A stretch of DNA of 64,000 bases from JAGWAJ01 sp026707615 (GTDB lineage: Bacteria > Acidobacteriota > Vicinamibacteria > Vicinamibacterales > UBA8438). Position 1 is the first letter of the stretch. Each line of letters opens with the position of its first letter. The translations under genes and the position numbers were made by a program. The stretch spans positions 310,001-374,000 of the forward strand of contig CBDBMW010000011.1 in NCBI GenBank assembly GCA_965207595.1, given 5' to 3'. This document shows, piece after piece, positions 1 to 7,553 of the stretch. Under the pieces are notes generated by a model. That model was not told where the DNA came from, searched no databases, and saw nothing but the letters and a program-made list of their open reading frames with translations.

Positions 1-237
1 GAATCGCCGCAAGCCCTGAAGCTGGCCCACGGCGCGCGCACGGTGGCGGTCGAGTACGACCTCGGCGGTGCCCCCGGGCGGCGGGAGTTCCCGCTCGACG
101 GGCTCGGCGACGACGCCGACTTCCTGGCGCTGCTGCGCGGCGCCACCATCCGCACCCTCCATACGCAGGAGGCGACGCTGGAGGACGTCTTCCTGCGCGT
201 GACGGGCCAGCGCCTGGACCAGGAGTCCGCGCCGTAG
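1..237 (+). CDS. ABC transporter ATP-binding protein, C-terminal fragment
   Basis: The reading frame is open from base 1 and ends at TAG 235-237, so only the last 78 residues are in the window; the nucleotide-binding motifs lie upstream. The tail contains EATLEDVFLRVTGQRL, the usual end of DrrA/CcmA-type ATPases of ABC-2 exporters. Two permease genes follow at once (9 bp, then an overlap), so this is the energising subunit of a three-gene ABC-2 export operon. The substrate cannot be told from this fragment. Confidence 0.85.
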   Translation, partial: ESPQALKLAHGARTVAVEYDLGGAPGRREFPLDGLGDDADFLALLRGATIRTLHTQEATLEDVFLRVTGQRLDQESAP

Positions 238-246
238 CGGGTTCAG

Positions 247-1002
247 ATGAAGCACGCCGTGGCAGCTCGGACTCCCAACGCGCCCGCCAGGGCGCGCATG
301 CGACGGCTGGCCGCGACCGTGCGCCTCGATGTCCGCCTGCAGCTCCGGAACGGCTTCTACTACGCGGTGGCCTTCCTGCTGGTCTGCTGGTTCGTCCTCC
401 TCACCCGTCTTCCCGCCATCGACTGGGGCTACGTGCTGCCGGCCTTCGTCTTCGGCAACCTGGTGATGGTGAACTTCTACTTCGTGGGCGGGCTCGTCCT
501 GCTCGAGAAGGGCGAGGGGACGCTGGAGGCGCAGGTGGTGACGCCGCTCGCCGACTGGGAGTACCTCGCCTCGAAAACGGGGACGCTGGTCGCGCTCTCG
601 GTGGTCGAGCAGCTCGTCATCGTCTGGTCGGCCTACGGCGCCGGCTTCGCGCCCGGCCCGCTCGTCGCCGGCACCGTGCTGGCCGCCGTGCTGTACACGC
701 TGACCGGCTTCCTCCTCGTCGCCCGCTACCGGTCGATCAACGAGTTCCTGTTCCCCTCGAGCCTCTTCACCATCCTGCTCTCGCTCCCGATGCTGCACTA
801 CTTCGGCGTCTGGGACTCGTGGCTCCTCTATCTCCATCCCTTCACGGCGCCGCTCGTGCTGCTGGCCGGGGCGTTCCGGCCGCTCCCGGCGTGGGAGTGG
901 GCCTACGGCGTCCTCTACGCGGCCGCCTGGTCCGTCCTGCTGCTGGTCGCCAGCCGGCGGGCGTTCGACCGCTTCATCGTCGCCCGGCAGGGAGGTGGCT
1001 GA
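247..1002 (+). CDS. ABC-2 type transporter permease (first subunit)
   Basis: This 251-residue integral membrane protein has about six hydrophobic segments after a basic N-terminal tail, the first near residues 36-52 (YYAVAFLLVCWFVLLT). The segment VLLEKGEGTLEAQVVTPL, between the second and third membrane spans, is typical of ABC-2 permeases that partner DrrA-like ATPases, including the fluoroquinolone-export type. It lies 9 bp after the ATPase stop and its TGA overlaps the next gene's ATG. ATG 247 has no clear ribosome site; an internal ATG at 298 is possible. Role: half of the membrane channel of an exporter with unknown substrate. Confidence 0.85.
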   Translation: MKHAVAARTPNAPARARMRRLAATVRLDVRLQLRNGFYYAVAFLLVCWFVLLTRLPAIDWGYVLPAFVFGNLVMVNFYFVGGLVLLEKGEGTLEAQVVTPLADWEYLASKTGTLVALSVVEQLVIVWSAYGAGFAPGPLVAGTVLAAVLYTLTGFLLVARYRSINEFLFPSSLFTILLSLPMLHYFGVWDSWLLYLHPFTAPLVLLAGAFRPLPAWEWAYGVLYAAAWSVLLLVASRRAFDRFIVARQGGG

Positions 1003-1742
1003 TGCCGACCGCGACCGCCGTGATCCGCGCGCTCGGGCCCATCGACGCCAGGAGCGTCGCCCGCGACAGCATGCTGCGCTGGCTGATCGGGACGCCGTTC
1101 GTCTTCGCCCTCGTCTTCCGCTGGGGCGTTCCCGTCCTGCACGCCACGCTCGCCGAGCGCTACGGCTTCGATCTCGCGCCCTACTACCCGCTGCTGACGA
1201 GCTTCCTGGTGCTGATGGTGCCGACGCTGCTGGGCGCCGTCGTCGGCTTCCTGCTGCTCGACCAGCGGGACGACCGCACCCTCACCGCGCTCCAGGTGAC
1301 GCCGCTCAGCGTGGAGGGCTACCTGACCTACCGTATCGCGGTCCCGATGCTGGTCAGCATCCCCGTGATGATGGCGTCGATCGCCATCGCGGACCTGGTG
1401 ACGATGGGACCTGCGGCGGCCTTCGCCGCATCGCTCCAGGCGGCTCCCGCGGCGCCGCTCTACGCGCTCTTCGTCGCCGCGTTCGCGACGAACAAGGTGC
1501 AGGGCTTCGCGCTGCTGAAGGGGGTGGGGGTGCTCACCTGGCCCCCCGTCTTCGCCTGGTTCGTCACCTCGCCGTGGCAGGTGGCGATCGGCATCGACCC
1601 CCTCTACTGGCCGCTCAAGGTGTTCTGGATGCTGGAGGCCGGCGAGCCCGGCGCCTGGCTCTACTTCCTCGCCGGGCTCGCCTGGCAGGGGTTGCTCGTC
1701 GGGGTCCTGGTGCGGCGCTTCAAGGCCGTGATCGCCCGCTGA
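1002..1742 (+). CDS. ABC-2 type transporter permease (second subunit)
   Basis: A 246-residue membrane protein with about six hydrophobic stretches. Its start overlaps the stop of the preceding permease (TGATG at 1000-1004), the mark of translational coupling. GGAGGTGG at 991-998 is the ribosome site. The loop LLLDQRDDRTLTALQVTPL mirrors the corresponding loop of the first permease, so the two are diverged partners of one heterodimeric channel. The gene ends the operon and is convergent with the minus-strand run beginning at 1802. Confidence 0.85.
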   Translation: MPTATAVIRALGPIDARSVARDSMLRWLIGTPFVFALVFRWGVPVLHATLAERYGFDLAPYYPLLTSFLVLMVPTLLGAVVGFLLLDQRDDRTLTALQVTPLSVEGYLTYRIAVPMLVSIPVMMASIAIADLVTMGPAAAFAASLQAAPAAPLYALFVAAFATNKVQGFALLKGVGVLTWPPVFAWFVTSPWQVAIGIDPLYWPLKVFWMLEAGEPGAWLYFLAGLAWQGLLVGVLVRRFKAVIAR

Positions 1743-1801
1743 AGCCAGGCCCTACCCGAAGACGTCGTCCAGGTCGACCTCGAACCCCGCGCGAGTGCGT
1801 C

Positions 1802-2785
1802 CTATTGCGAGCCGCCCGCGGCGGCCTCTCGGGCCTCCATGGCCCGCGCGCCCGACAGCGAGCTGGCCATCGAGTAGTTGCCCTCGTGGCAGGCGTACTC
1901 GTAGAGCGGCTGCTCCGACGGGGTCATCAGCACCTGCGCCGTCCAGGGGCCCGACCAGGTGGTCGGGTCGCTGACCGTGAACTCGTAGAGCAGCGTGTCG
2001 GCGTTCAGCCGCGAGAATCGCTCGACGAGGTGCGTGCTGGCGCTCGAATCGCCGAGCGAGGTCTCGGCGAGGAAGTTGCGGGTCGTGACGACCAGCGTGT
2101 CGCCCTCCCAGCTCGCGCGCGAGTCGCCGACCCACTGGCGGACGCCCGCGGGCAGGTGCGGCCGGTGGTCGAGGGGGATGATCCGTGCGCTGTGAACCAT
2201 CTCGTTGAGGATCGCCACGTGGCCGGCCGACTGGAAGATCTGCACGTTGTTGTTGTAGGCGCTCGGGGTCATCGGCGGCCCGGAGTTGAAGCCGAGGAGG
2301 CAGCGCTCCGAGATGCCGCGGTCCTCGGGGCCGTGCGCATGGCGCGCCCGCAGCCGCCGCGTCAGCTCGCGCTGCGCCTCGACCATCGGCCGCACCGCCG
2401 GGATGCGCCCGTTCGGGGGATCGACCACCAGCGAGGTGCGCGCCTCGGCGAGCGAGTCGCCCCACTCGAACCAGATGCCCAGGCTGTAGCCGACCCGGAA
2501 CTCGAGGGGGGCGTCGTCGCGCTCCGACTCCAGGCCTTCCCGCTGGACGGCGAGGTTCGCTTCCCACTCGGCCGCCTCTTCCGGCGTCAGCGTCTCCTTG
2601 CCGGCGAGCTCTTCCGGCCGCTCCATCGGCGTGGCGGTCGAGAAGTTCCAGACGCCCTGCAGGTCGGGCTGGCCGTCCGGGGTCCGCGGGATCTCCCCCT
2701 GGCCCGCGGCGAGCGCAGGTACGAGGGCGACCATCGCGCACGCGAGTCCGACGACGCCGACCATCGCGACGATTCGTTGACGCAT
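1802..2785 (-). CDS. Secreted protein of an unnamed paralogous family (copy 1)
   Basis: A 327-residue protein with a signal peptide (residues about 1-28, ending ALAAGQG). I do not recognise a named family, but the window holds four paralogues (1802, 2947, 4056, 35553). They share, in order, GQPDLQGVWNF..TPMERPEEL near the N-terminus, LGFNSGPP, YNNNVQIFQ, HVAILNEMVHSARIIPLD, GDSRASWEGDTLVV and a C-terminal EYACHEGNYS. The conserved Cys, His, Glu and Trp residues suggest a folded periplasmic domain, possibly metal- or ligand-binding, but that is inference. ATG 2785 was chosen because AGGGAGG lies just upstream and it opens directly into the signal peptide. It is the last gene of a long minus-strand run. 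Confidence 0.8.
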   Translation of the reverse strand: MRQRIVAMVGVVGLACAMVALVPALAAGQGEIPRTPDGQPDLQGVWNFSTATPMERPEELAGKETLTPEEAAEWEANLAVQREGLESERDDAPLEFRVGYSLGIWFEWGDSLAEARTSLVVDPPNGRIPAVRPMVEAQRELTRRLRARHAHGPEDRGISERCLLGFNSGPPMTPSAYNNNVQIFQSAGHVAILNEMVHSARIIPLDHRPHLPAGVRQWVGDSRASWEGDTLVVTTRNFLAETSLGDSSASTHLVERFSRLNADTLLYEFTVSDPTTWSGPWTAQVLMTPSEQPLYEYACHEGNYSMASSLSGARAMEAREAAAGGSQ

Positions 2786-2816
2786 GACAACTACCTCCCT
2801 GATCCGAAAGCTCTCG

Positions 2817-2930
2817 CGCGCCCTTGCGGCCGCGGCGGGGGTCTGCGCGCGCCGCCGTGACTCTGCGCGGACGTTCTGCGGCGCAGACTTCCCTTGCGCG
2901 CCCTTGCGGGCGCGTCGGGAGCTTGCGCGG
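2817..2930. repeat. Intergenic palindromic repeat remnants (REP-like)
   Basis: The gap between copies 1 and 2 of the secreted family carries two structured pieces. TCTGCGC/GCGCAGA arms near 2862-2889 include the sequence TTCTGCGGCGCAGACTTCC, a variant of the arm of the 104-bp CTAG repeat. A second hairpin, GCGCCC-TTGC-GGGCGC at 2898-2913, is followed by GTCGGGAGCTTGCGCGG. A similar hairpin with a compensating base-pair change occurs at 7482-7497, followed by almost the same tail. Confidence 0.55.
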
Positions 2931-2946
2931 GCGTCATGCCTCCCAC

Positions 2947-3969
2947 TCACGGCCCCGTGACGCGCTGCGTGTCGAGGCGGCGCGCGCCGGCCAGGATCCC
3001 GCTCAGCCCGATGTTGCCTTCGTGGCAGGCGTACTCGAACAGCAGGTCGTCGGTGCGGCGCAGCGGCATCTGCGCCGTCCACGGACGCGTGAAGTTGTTC
3101 GGGTCCTCGACCGTGAACTCGTAGAGGACGGTGTCGGGGTCGAGGCGGCGCAGGCGCTCGACCAGTCGGGTGTCCCGGCTCGATCCGCCCAGGCTGGTCT
3201 CGCGCAGGAAGTTCCTGGTCTCGATGACCAGGGTGTCGCCCTCCCACCGGCCGCGCGAGTCGCCCGAGTACTGCCGCAGCACGCCGTGGGGGCTCCCGTC
3301 GAGGGGGACGATGCGCGCGTTGTGGACCATCTCATTGAAGATCACGACGTGGTCGGGCGTCTGCAGGATGTGGACGTTGTTGTTGTAGGCGCTCGACACC
3401 ATCGGCGGGCCGGCGTTGAACCCCAGCAGGCAGCGATCGGAGAGGCTCCGGTCGGTGTAGGAGTCGGCGAACCCGTTCTGGATGTTGAGGCGCCGGATGC
3501 CCGCCGCGTCGAGATACGACTGGCGGAACGGCACCCGCCCGGACGGTGGATCGACGATGAGCGACGTACGGCGGTCGCGCGTGAGCTCCACGCCCCGCTC
3601 GTACCAGAACTCGTTGTAGCCGCCTACGCCCCCTTCCGCGCGCGACTGGTAGCGGACGCCCGGCGCGCGCACCTCCAGGTTCTGGTTGTCGCGGTTCAGC
3701 TCGGAGCGCCGCGCGGCCTCGTAGGCCGCCGCCTCCTCTTCGGTCAGGGTCTCGCGCCCCGTGAGCGCGGCGGACGCCCCGGCGTCGATCACCGGGCGCT
3801 GGAGCGGCGTGAGGGTCCGGAACGTGAACACGCCCTCGATGTCGGGGTCGCCGTGCGGCGTGCGGAGCGGCGCCGGGTCCGCATCGGACTGGGCCAGGGC
3901 CGGCCCCGCGGTCACCGCCAGCGCCATGCAGGCGCAGAGCACTCCGGCCCGGACGAACGAACGCTGCAT
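2947..3969 (-). CDS. Secreted protein of an unnamed paralogous family (copy 2)
   Basis: A 340-residue paralogue of the genes at 1802 and 4056, with signal peptide (residues 1-27, ending GPALAQ). It keeps GDPDIEGVFTFRTLTPLQRP, LGFNAGPP, SAYNNNVHILQTPDHVVIF, NEMVHNARIVPLDG, GDSRGRWEGDTLVIETRNF and FEYACHEGNIG. A GTG six bases earlier (3975) is also in frame, but ATG 3969 is preferred because GAGGTG sits at the right distance from it and would be destroyed by the GTG start. The three neighbouring copies face the same way with gaps of about 85-160 bp, which suggests tandem duplication. Function is unknown. Confidence 0.8.
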   Translation of the reverse strand: MQRSFVRAGVLCACMALAVTAGPALAQSDADPAPLRTPHGDPDIEGVFTFRTLTPLQRPVIDAGASAALTGRETLTEEEAAAYEAARRSELNRDNQNLEVRAPGVRYQSRAEGGVGGYNEFWYERGVELTRDRRTSLIVDPPSGRVPFRQSYLDAAGIRRLNIQNGFADSYTDRSLSDRCLLGFNAGPPMVSSAYNNNVHILQTPDHVVIFNEMVHNARIVPLDGSPHGVLRQYSGDSRGRWEGDTLVIETRNFLRETSLGGSSRDTRLVERLRRLDPDTVLYEFTVEDPNNFTRPWTAQMPLRRTDDLLFEYACHEGNIGLSGILAGARRLDTQRVTGP

Positions 3970-4055
3970 CGTCACCTCGCGAAAAGTAGAGAGCCGGGAC
4001 CCCGCGCGCGGCGGGACCCCGGCTCGATGTGCACTGCCCGCTGAGCCGGCGGCGC

Positions 4056-5051
4056 CTACTGCTCTCCGGCCGCCCTGCGCTCATCCGCCCGATGGCCGGA
4101 CAGGATGCCCTCCATCGAGTAGTTGCCTTCGTGGCAGGCGTACTCGTACAGCGGGATGTCGGTGCGCGCCATCGGCATCGACGCCGTCCAGTCGCTCGCC
4201 CAGGTCTCCGGGTCGGTCACCGTGAAGGTGTACTCCAGGGTGTCGTCGTCGACGCGGGTGAACCGCTCCACCAGGGTCATGTTCTCGGACGAGGCCATCC
4301 CGGACCCGCCCGAGGTCAGCGGAATCCAGGCCCGCTCGGCGTTGAAGTTGGCCGTCTCGACGACCAGGGTGTTGCCTTCCCAGCGCCCCCGCGAGTCGCC
4401 GGACCAGAGCCGGATGCTCGAGTCGAGCGGCGCCCGGCCGTCGAGCGGCACGATGCGCGGCGTGTGGACCATCTCGGTGAAGATGACGGCGTGGTCCGGG
4501 GTCTGGAAGAGCTGCATGTTCTGGTTGTAGGCGAGCGGCGTGATCGGCGGCCCGGCGTTGAAGCCGACGATGCAGCGGTCCGACGTGTTGCGATCGGTGT
4601 AGGTGTCGGCCGGGTGCGCCTCCATGTGGGCGCGGCGGGCGGCCGCCCGCTCCGCGCCGACCTCGGAGAGCTCGGGGAAGCGGCCGTTCGGCGGATAGAT
4701 GATGAGCGACGTGCGCCGCGTCTCGATCGGCTTGGTCCCCCCGTCCATCCAGAAGTTGTTGTAGGCGCCGACGTTGCCGCCCGCCTCGGTGCGGCGCGCC
4801 TCCGCCTCCCAGAGGTCGATGTCCCGCTGGACCGCCGCCGCCTCGGCCTCCGCGGCCTCCTCGACGGTCAGGAACGCCTTGTCGCCCAGATCCTCGGGCC
4901 GCTCCAGCGGCGTGATGGTCCGGAAGTCCCAGATGCCCTGCAGGTCCGGGTCGCCCCACGCCGTCCGCAGCGTCTGGGCCGCGGCGGGCGCCGCGGCCAG
5001 CGCGACGATCGCGGCCAGCGCACACGCGACTGCGAGATGTCGATGGTTCAT
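4056..5051 (-). CDS. Secreted protein of an unnamed paralogous family (copy 3)
   Basis: A 331-residue paralogue with signal peptide (residues 1-26, ending APAAAQ). Family motifs: GDPDLQGIWDFRTITPLERP, VGFNAGPPITPLAYNQNMQ, DHAVIFTEMVHTPRIVPLDG, GDSRGRWEGNTLVVETANF and YEYACHEGNYSMEGILSG. The start is fixed by AGGAGG seven bases upstream of ATG 5051. It differs from its neighbours in the middle third (residues about 75-130), which is rich in Glu and Ala. It follows the SnoaL-like gene (5229-5765) in the same direction. Substrate and activity are unknown. Confidence 0.8.
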   Translation of the reverse strand: MNHRHLAVACALAAIVALAAAPAAAQTLRTAWGDPDLQGIWDFRTITPLERPEDLGDKAFLTVEEAAEAEAAAVQRDIDLWEAEARRTEAGGNVGAYNNFWMDGGTKPIETRRTSLIIYPPNGRFPELSEVGAERAAARRAHMEAHPADTYTDRNTSDRCIVGFNAGPPITPLAYNQNMQLFQTPDHAVIFTEMVHTPRIVPLDGRAPLDSSIRLWSGDSRGRWEGNTLVVETANFNAERAWIPLTSGGSGMASSENMTLVERFTRVDDDTLEYTFTVTDPETWASDWTASMPMARTDIPLYEYACHEGNYSMEGILSGHRADERRAAGEQ

Positions 5052-5228
5052 CTCAGCCTCCTCACTTGTCTCTTCGCTTCTCGTGCTCTGTTTCTCGGTG
5101 TCCGCCGGCGCCGCCTCCAGCGACCGGCAACCGTTAATCATGGACCCGGAGGGCAACCCCGCGCAAGCCATGGTGATTCCCTCCCGCCGGTCGTTCGTGC
5201 TCTGCCGTCGAGAGCGTCCCCCCGCGGC

Positions 5229-5765
5229 TCAGGGAGCGTCGGCCACCGCCTCCGCCACGCCGGAATCGATCCAGTCGGTCAGGATCTTCCGGTGCGCGAT
5301 GCGCCACCTGCCGTCCACGCGCCGCAGCACGTCCTCGTAGCGGCCCTGGAAGACGATGCGCGCCGGGTCGGCGGTGCTCACGACGGTGACGTACGAACGC
5401 ATGGTCGCGTCGTCGCCGGCGCCGTCGATTACGAACGTCGTCGGGATGTGGCGTCCGCCCCCTGCGGTGGGTTCGCGGTCCGCGCCCAGCCCGCGCAGTT
5501 GCTCGCCGGTGATGTTGTAGCCCTGTGCGGCCATCTCCATCACGCCGTCCTCGGTGAAGACCTCCGCCCAGAGGGCGGAGTCCCCGAGATCGATGGCGTG
5601 GCTGTAGCGCCCGGCCAGGTCCCGGATCTCGGCTCGGTCCTCCGCCGTGAGCGCTCCCGGCTCCGCGGCCCCGACCCCGCCTCCGGCCGTGACCAGCGCG
5701 GCCGTGACCAGCGCGGCCAGCAGAACGACGCCGAGTGCCGGCATGACGTGCGATCTCGCGAACAT
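5229..5765 (-). CDS. Exported SnoaL-like (NTF2-fold) protein
   Basis: A 178-residue protein. Residues 1-34 form a signal peptide, followed by a SnoaL-like/NTF2-fold domain: LTAEDRAEIRDLAGRYSHAIDLGD, then ALWAEVFTEDGVMEM, and the strand pair TMRSYVTVV / RIVFQGRYEDVLRRVDGRWRIAHRKI typical of the cone-shaped fold. Such domains are small enzymes or ligand binders, often isomerases or cyclases or of unknown role. AGGAGGT upstream of ATG 5765 fixes the start over longer in-frame options. It sits in the minus-strand run between the ankyrin gene and the secreted paralogues, so it may belong to the same exported system. Confidence 0.8.
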   Translation of the reverse strand: MFARSHVMPALGVVLLAALVTAALVTAGGGVGAAEPGALTAEDRAEIRDLAGRYSHAIDLGDSALWAEVFTEDGVMEMAAQGYNITGEQLRGLGADREPTAGGGRHIPTTFVIDGAGDDATMRSYVTVVSTADPARIVFQGRYEDVLRRVDGRWRIAHRKILTDWIDSGVAEAVADAP

Positions 5766-5945
5766 GCTGAACCTCCTGTGTCCCTTGCGCGCCCGCCCCC
5801 TCGATGCGGATCCCCCGCCGCTCTGCAGGCGCGAGGACATCGACGCCCAAGTGCGGCCCTGCCCGCCGTCGCGTGCCCCTGGGGAACGGGCTTCGCAATG
5901 GGCGCGGTGCTCCCCGATTGCGCGCGCCGCGAGCGCGGCCCCTGG

Positions 5946-7421
5946 TCAGGGAGTGACGGCCGGCTCCCGCACGATGTCCGGCGGGCTCGGGGCGGCCCCC
6001 AGGCTGCGCAGCAGCGCCGCCGTCGTGTCCGACCTGATGAAGTTCCCGCCGGTGTGGATGCCCTCCGCGATGACGAGGGGCGTCCAGTTGCGGTAGTTCT
6101 TCGCGTCGATTGCGGCGCCCCGGTCGACGAGGAACTGCACGATCGAGTCGGCGCGTTCCCGCCAGGCCGCCCCGTGCAGGGCGGTGTCGCCGGCCTCGTT
6201 GGCGGCGTTGACGTCGGCCCCGAGCTCGACGAGCAGCGTCACCGCCCGGAGCGCCTCCGCCTCCGTCGAGCGGGTGATGCCCGGCTCGTGCTCGACGCCG
6301 GCCGCCGCCATGAGCGGCGTCGTGCCGGCGAAGGTCGGGATGAACGGATCCGCGCCGGCGTCGAGCAGCTCGCGCATGACGGCCAGGTCGTTCGCCTTGG
6401 CCGCGATGAGGAACGCCGTCGCCCCCCGCATGTTCCCGAGGTGGCCCTTCACCTGGATGCCGAAGCCGGGGGTGCGCGCCGTCTGCCGGTCGGGGTCCGC
6501 GTCGTGGGCGAGGAGCAGCCGCACCATGCGCAGCCGGTCGGGCTCGTGGAGGCCGCCGAACGGGCTCCACTGGTTGCCTTCCGCGACGCCGTTCGACAGG
6601 TCGTTGAGCTCCGTGTCCCACTTGCCGGACGCCCAGTGGAGCGGCGTGAAGCCGGGGCCCAGGTTCGGGTCCGCGCCATGCTCGAGGAGGAGCTCGGCGT
6701 AGTCGAGATGCCGGCGGATGACCGCCACGAGCAGCGCGGTGGTGCCGTCGTGCGCGGCGGCGTTGACGTCCGCCCCTGCTGCGAGCAGCGTCCCGGTGAC
6801 GTCGGCGTAGCCCTCGCGGGCCGCCATCAGCAACGCCGTGTACCCGGTCGTCGTTCGCGCGTCCACCTCGGCGCCGTGCGCGAGCAGCGTCCGGACCACC
6901 GCGTCGTGCCCCTCCCACGCGGCCCACATCAGCGCGGTCTGGCCGTGGAAGCGCTCCGCGCCGTTCACGTCGGCGCCCGTGGCGAGCAGCGGTATGACCG
7001 CCGCGACGACGCCGCTCCGCGCGCAGGTCATCAGCGGCGTCTCGCCGGTCGCCTGCGCGGCGCGCGGGTCCGCACCGGCCTCGAGCAGGCGCGTCACCAG
7101 CCGCGCGTTGGCGTTCGTGCAGGCGAGCACGAGCGGCGTGATGGAGTACTGGTCCGCCGCGTCGACGTCCGCCCCGGCGGAGATCAGGGTCTCGGCCAGC
7201 TCGAGGGCGTCCCGCTGGGCGGCCCAGTGGAGCGCGGTGACGCCGCCCGCGGGGCTGGCGTCGACCGGGGCGCCCTCGGCCAGGAGCGCCCGCACCGCGG
7301 CCACGTCGCCGGCGCGGGCGGCCTGCACGACTCGCAGGTCGGGGCCGGCGGCGACCGCGATGCTCGCGGCAGCCAGCACCAGGATGGCCGCGCCGGCGAC
7401 GATTCGAGTGGTCTTGCGCAT
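5946..7421 (-). CDS. Secreted ankyrin-repeat protein (first copy)
   Basis: A 491-residue protein with a signal peptide (residues 1-24) followed by about ten ankyrin repeats, for example GGVTALHWAAQRDALELAET, HGQTALMWAAWEGHDAVVRT and AGDTALHGAAWRERADSIVQ. Ankyrin repeats are protein-binding scaffolds; there is no catalytic domain, so it probably binds a partner in the periplasm or outside the cell. It directly follows the DUF1552 gene (129-bp gap). The same order recurs at 21067-26553, where a paralogue with matching repeat order follows another DUF1552 gene. GGAAGGA precedes ATG 7421. Confidence 0.88.
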   Translation of the reverse strand: MRKTTRIVAGAAILVLAAASIAVAAGPDLRVVQAARAGDVAAVRALLAEGAPVDASPAGGVTALHWAAQRDALELAETLISAGADVDAADQYSITPLVLACTNANARLVTRLLEAGADPRAAQATGETPLMTCARSGVVAAVIPLLATGADVNGAERFHGQTALMWAAWEGHDAVVRTLLAHGAEVDARTTTGYTALLMAAREGYADVTGTLLAAGADVNAAAHDGTTALLVAVIRRHLDYAELLLEHGADPNLGPGFTPLHWASGKWDTELNDLSNGVAEGNQWSPFGGLHEPDRLRMVRLLLAHDADPDRQTARTPGFGIQVKGHLGNMRGATAFLIAAKANDLAVMRELLDAGADPFIPTFAGTTPLMAAAGVEHEPGITRSTEAEALRAVTLLVELGADVNAANEAGDTALHGAAWRERADSIVQFLVDRGAAIDAKNYRNWTPLVIAEGIHTGGNFIRSDTTAALLRSLGAAPSPPDIVREPAVTP

Positions 7422-7481
7422 CGTCTGGTCCTTCCGGGTCCGGCTCTCGCCTCGTCGTCCCGTGCAGTCCCGCGCGAACGC

Positions 7482-7553
7482 GCGACCCTGCGGTCGCGTC
7501 GGGAGTCCGCGCGCGAGACTGTCGCGCCGCCCTTGCCGCGGCGCAGACTCCTA
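7482..7553. repeat. Hairpin plus partial CTAG-type repeat overlapping a stop codon
   Basis: GCGACC-CTGC-GGTCGC (7482-7497) forms a hairpin followed by GTCGGGAGTCCGCGCG. Compared with 2898-2913, one stem pair is changed on both sides (C-G to A-T). At the right end, CGGCGCAGACTCCTA (7539-7553) is one arm of the dispersed repeat, and its last three bases are the complement of the TAG stop of the DUF1552 gene beginning at 7551. Confidence 0.55.
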
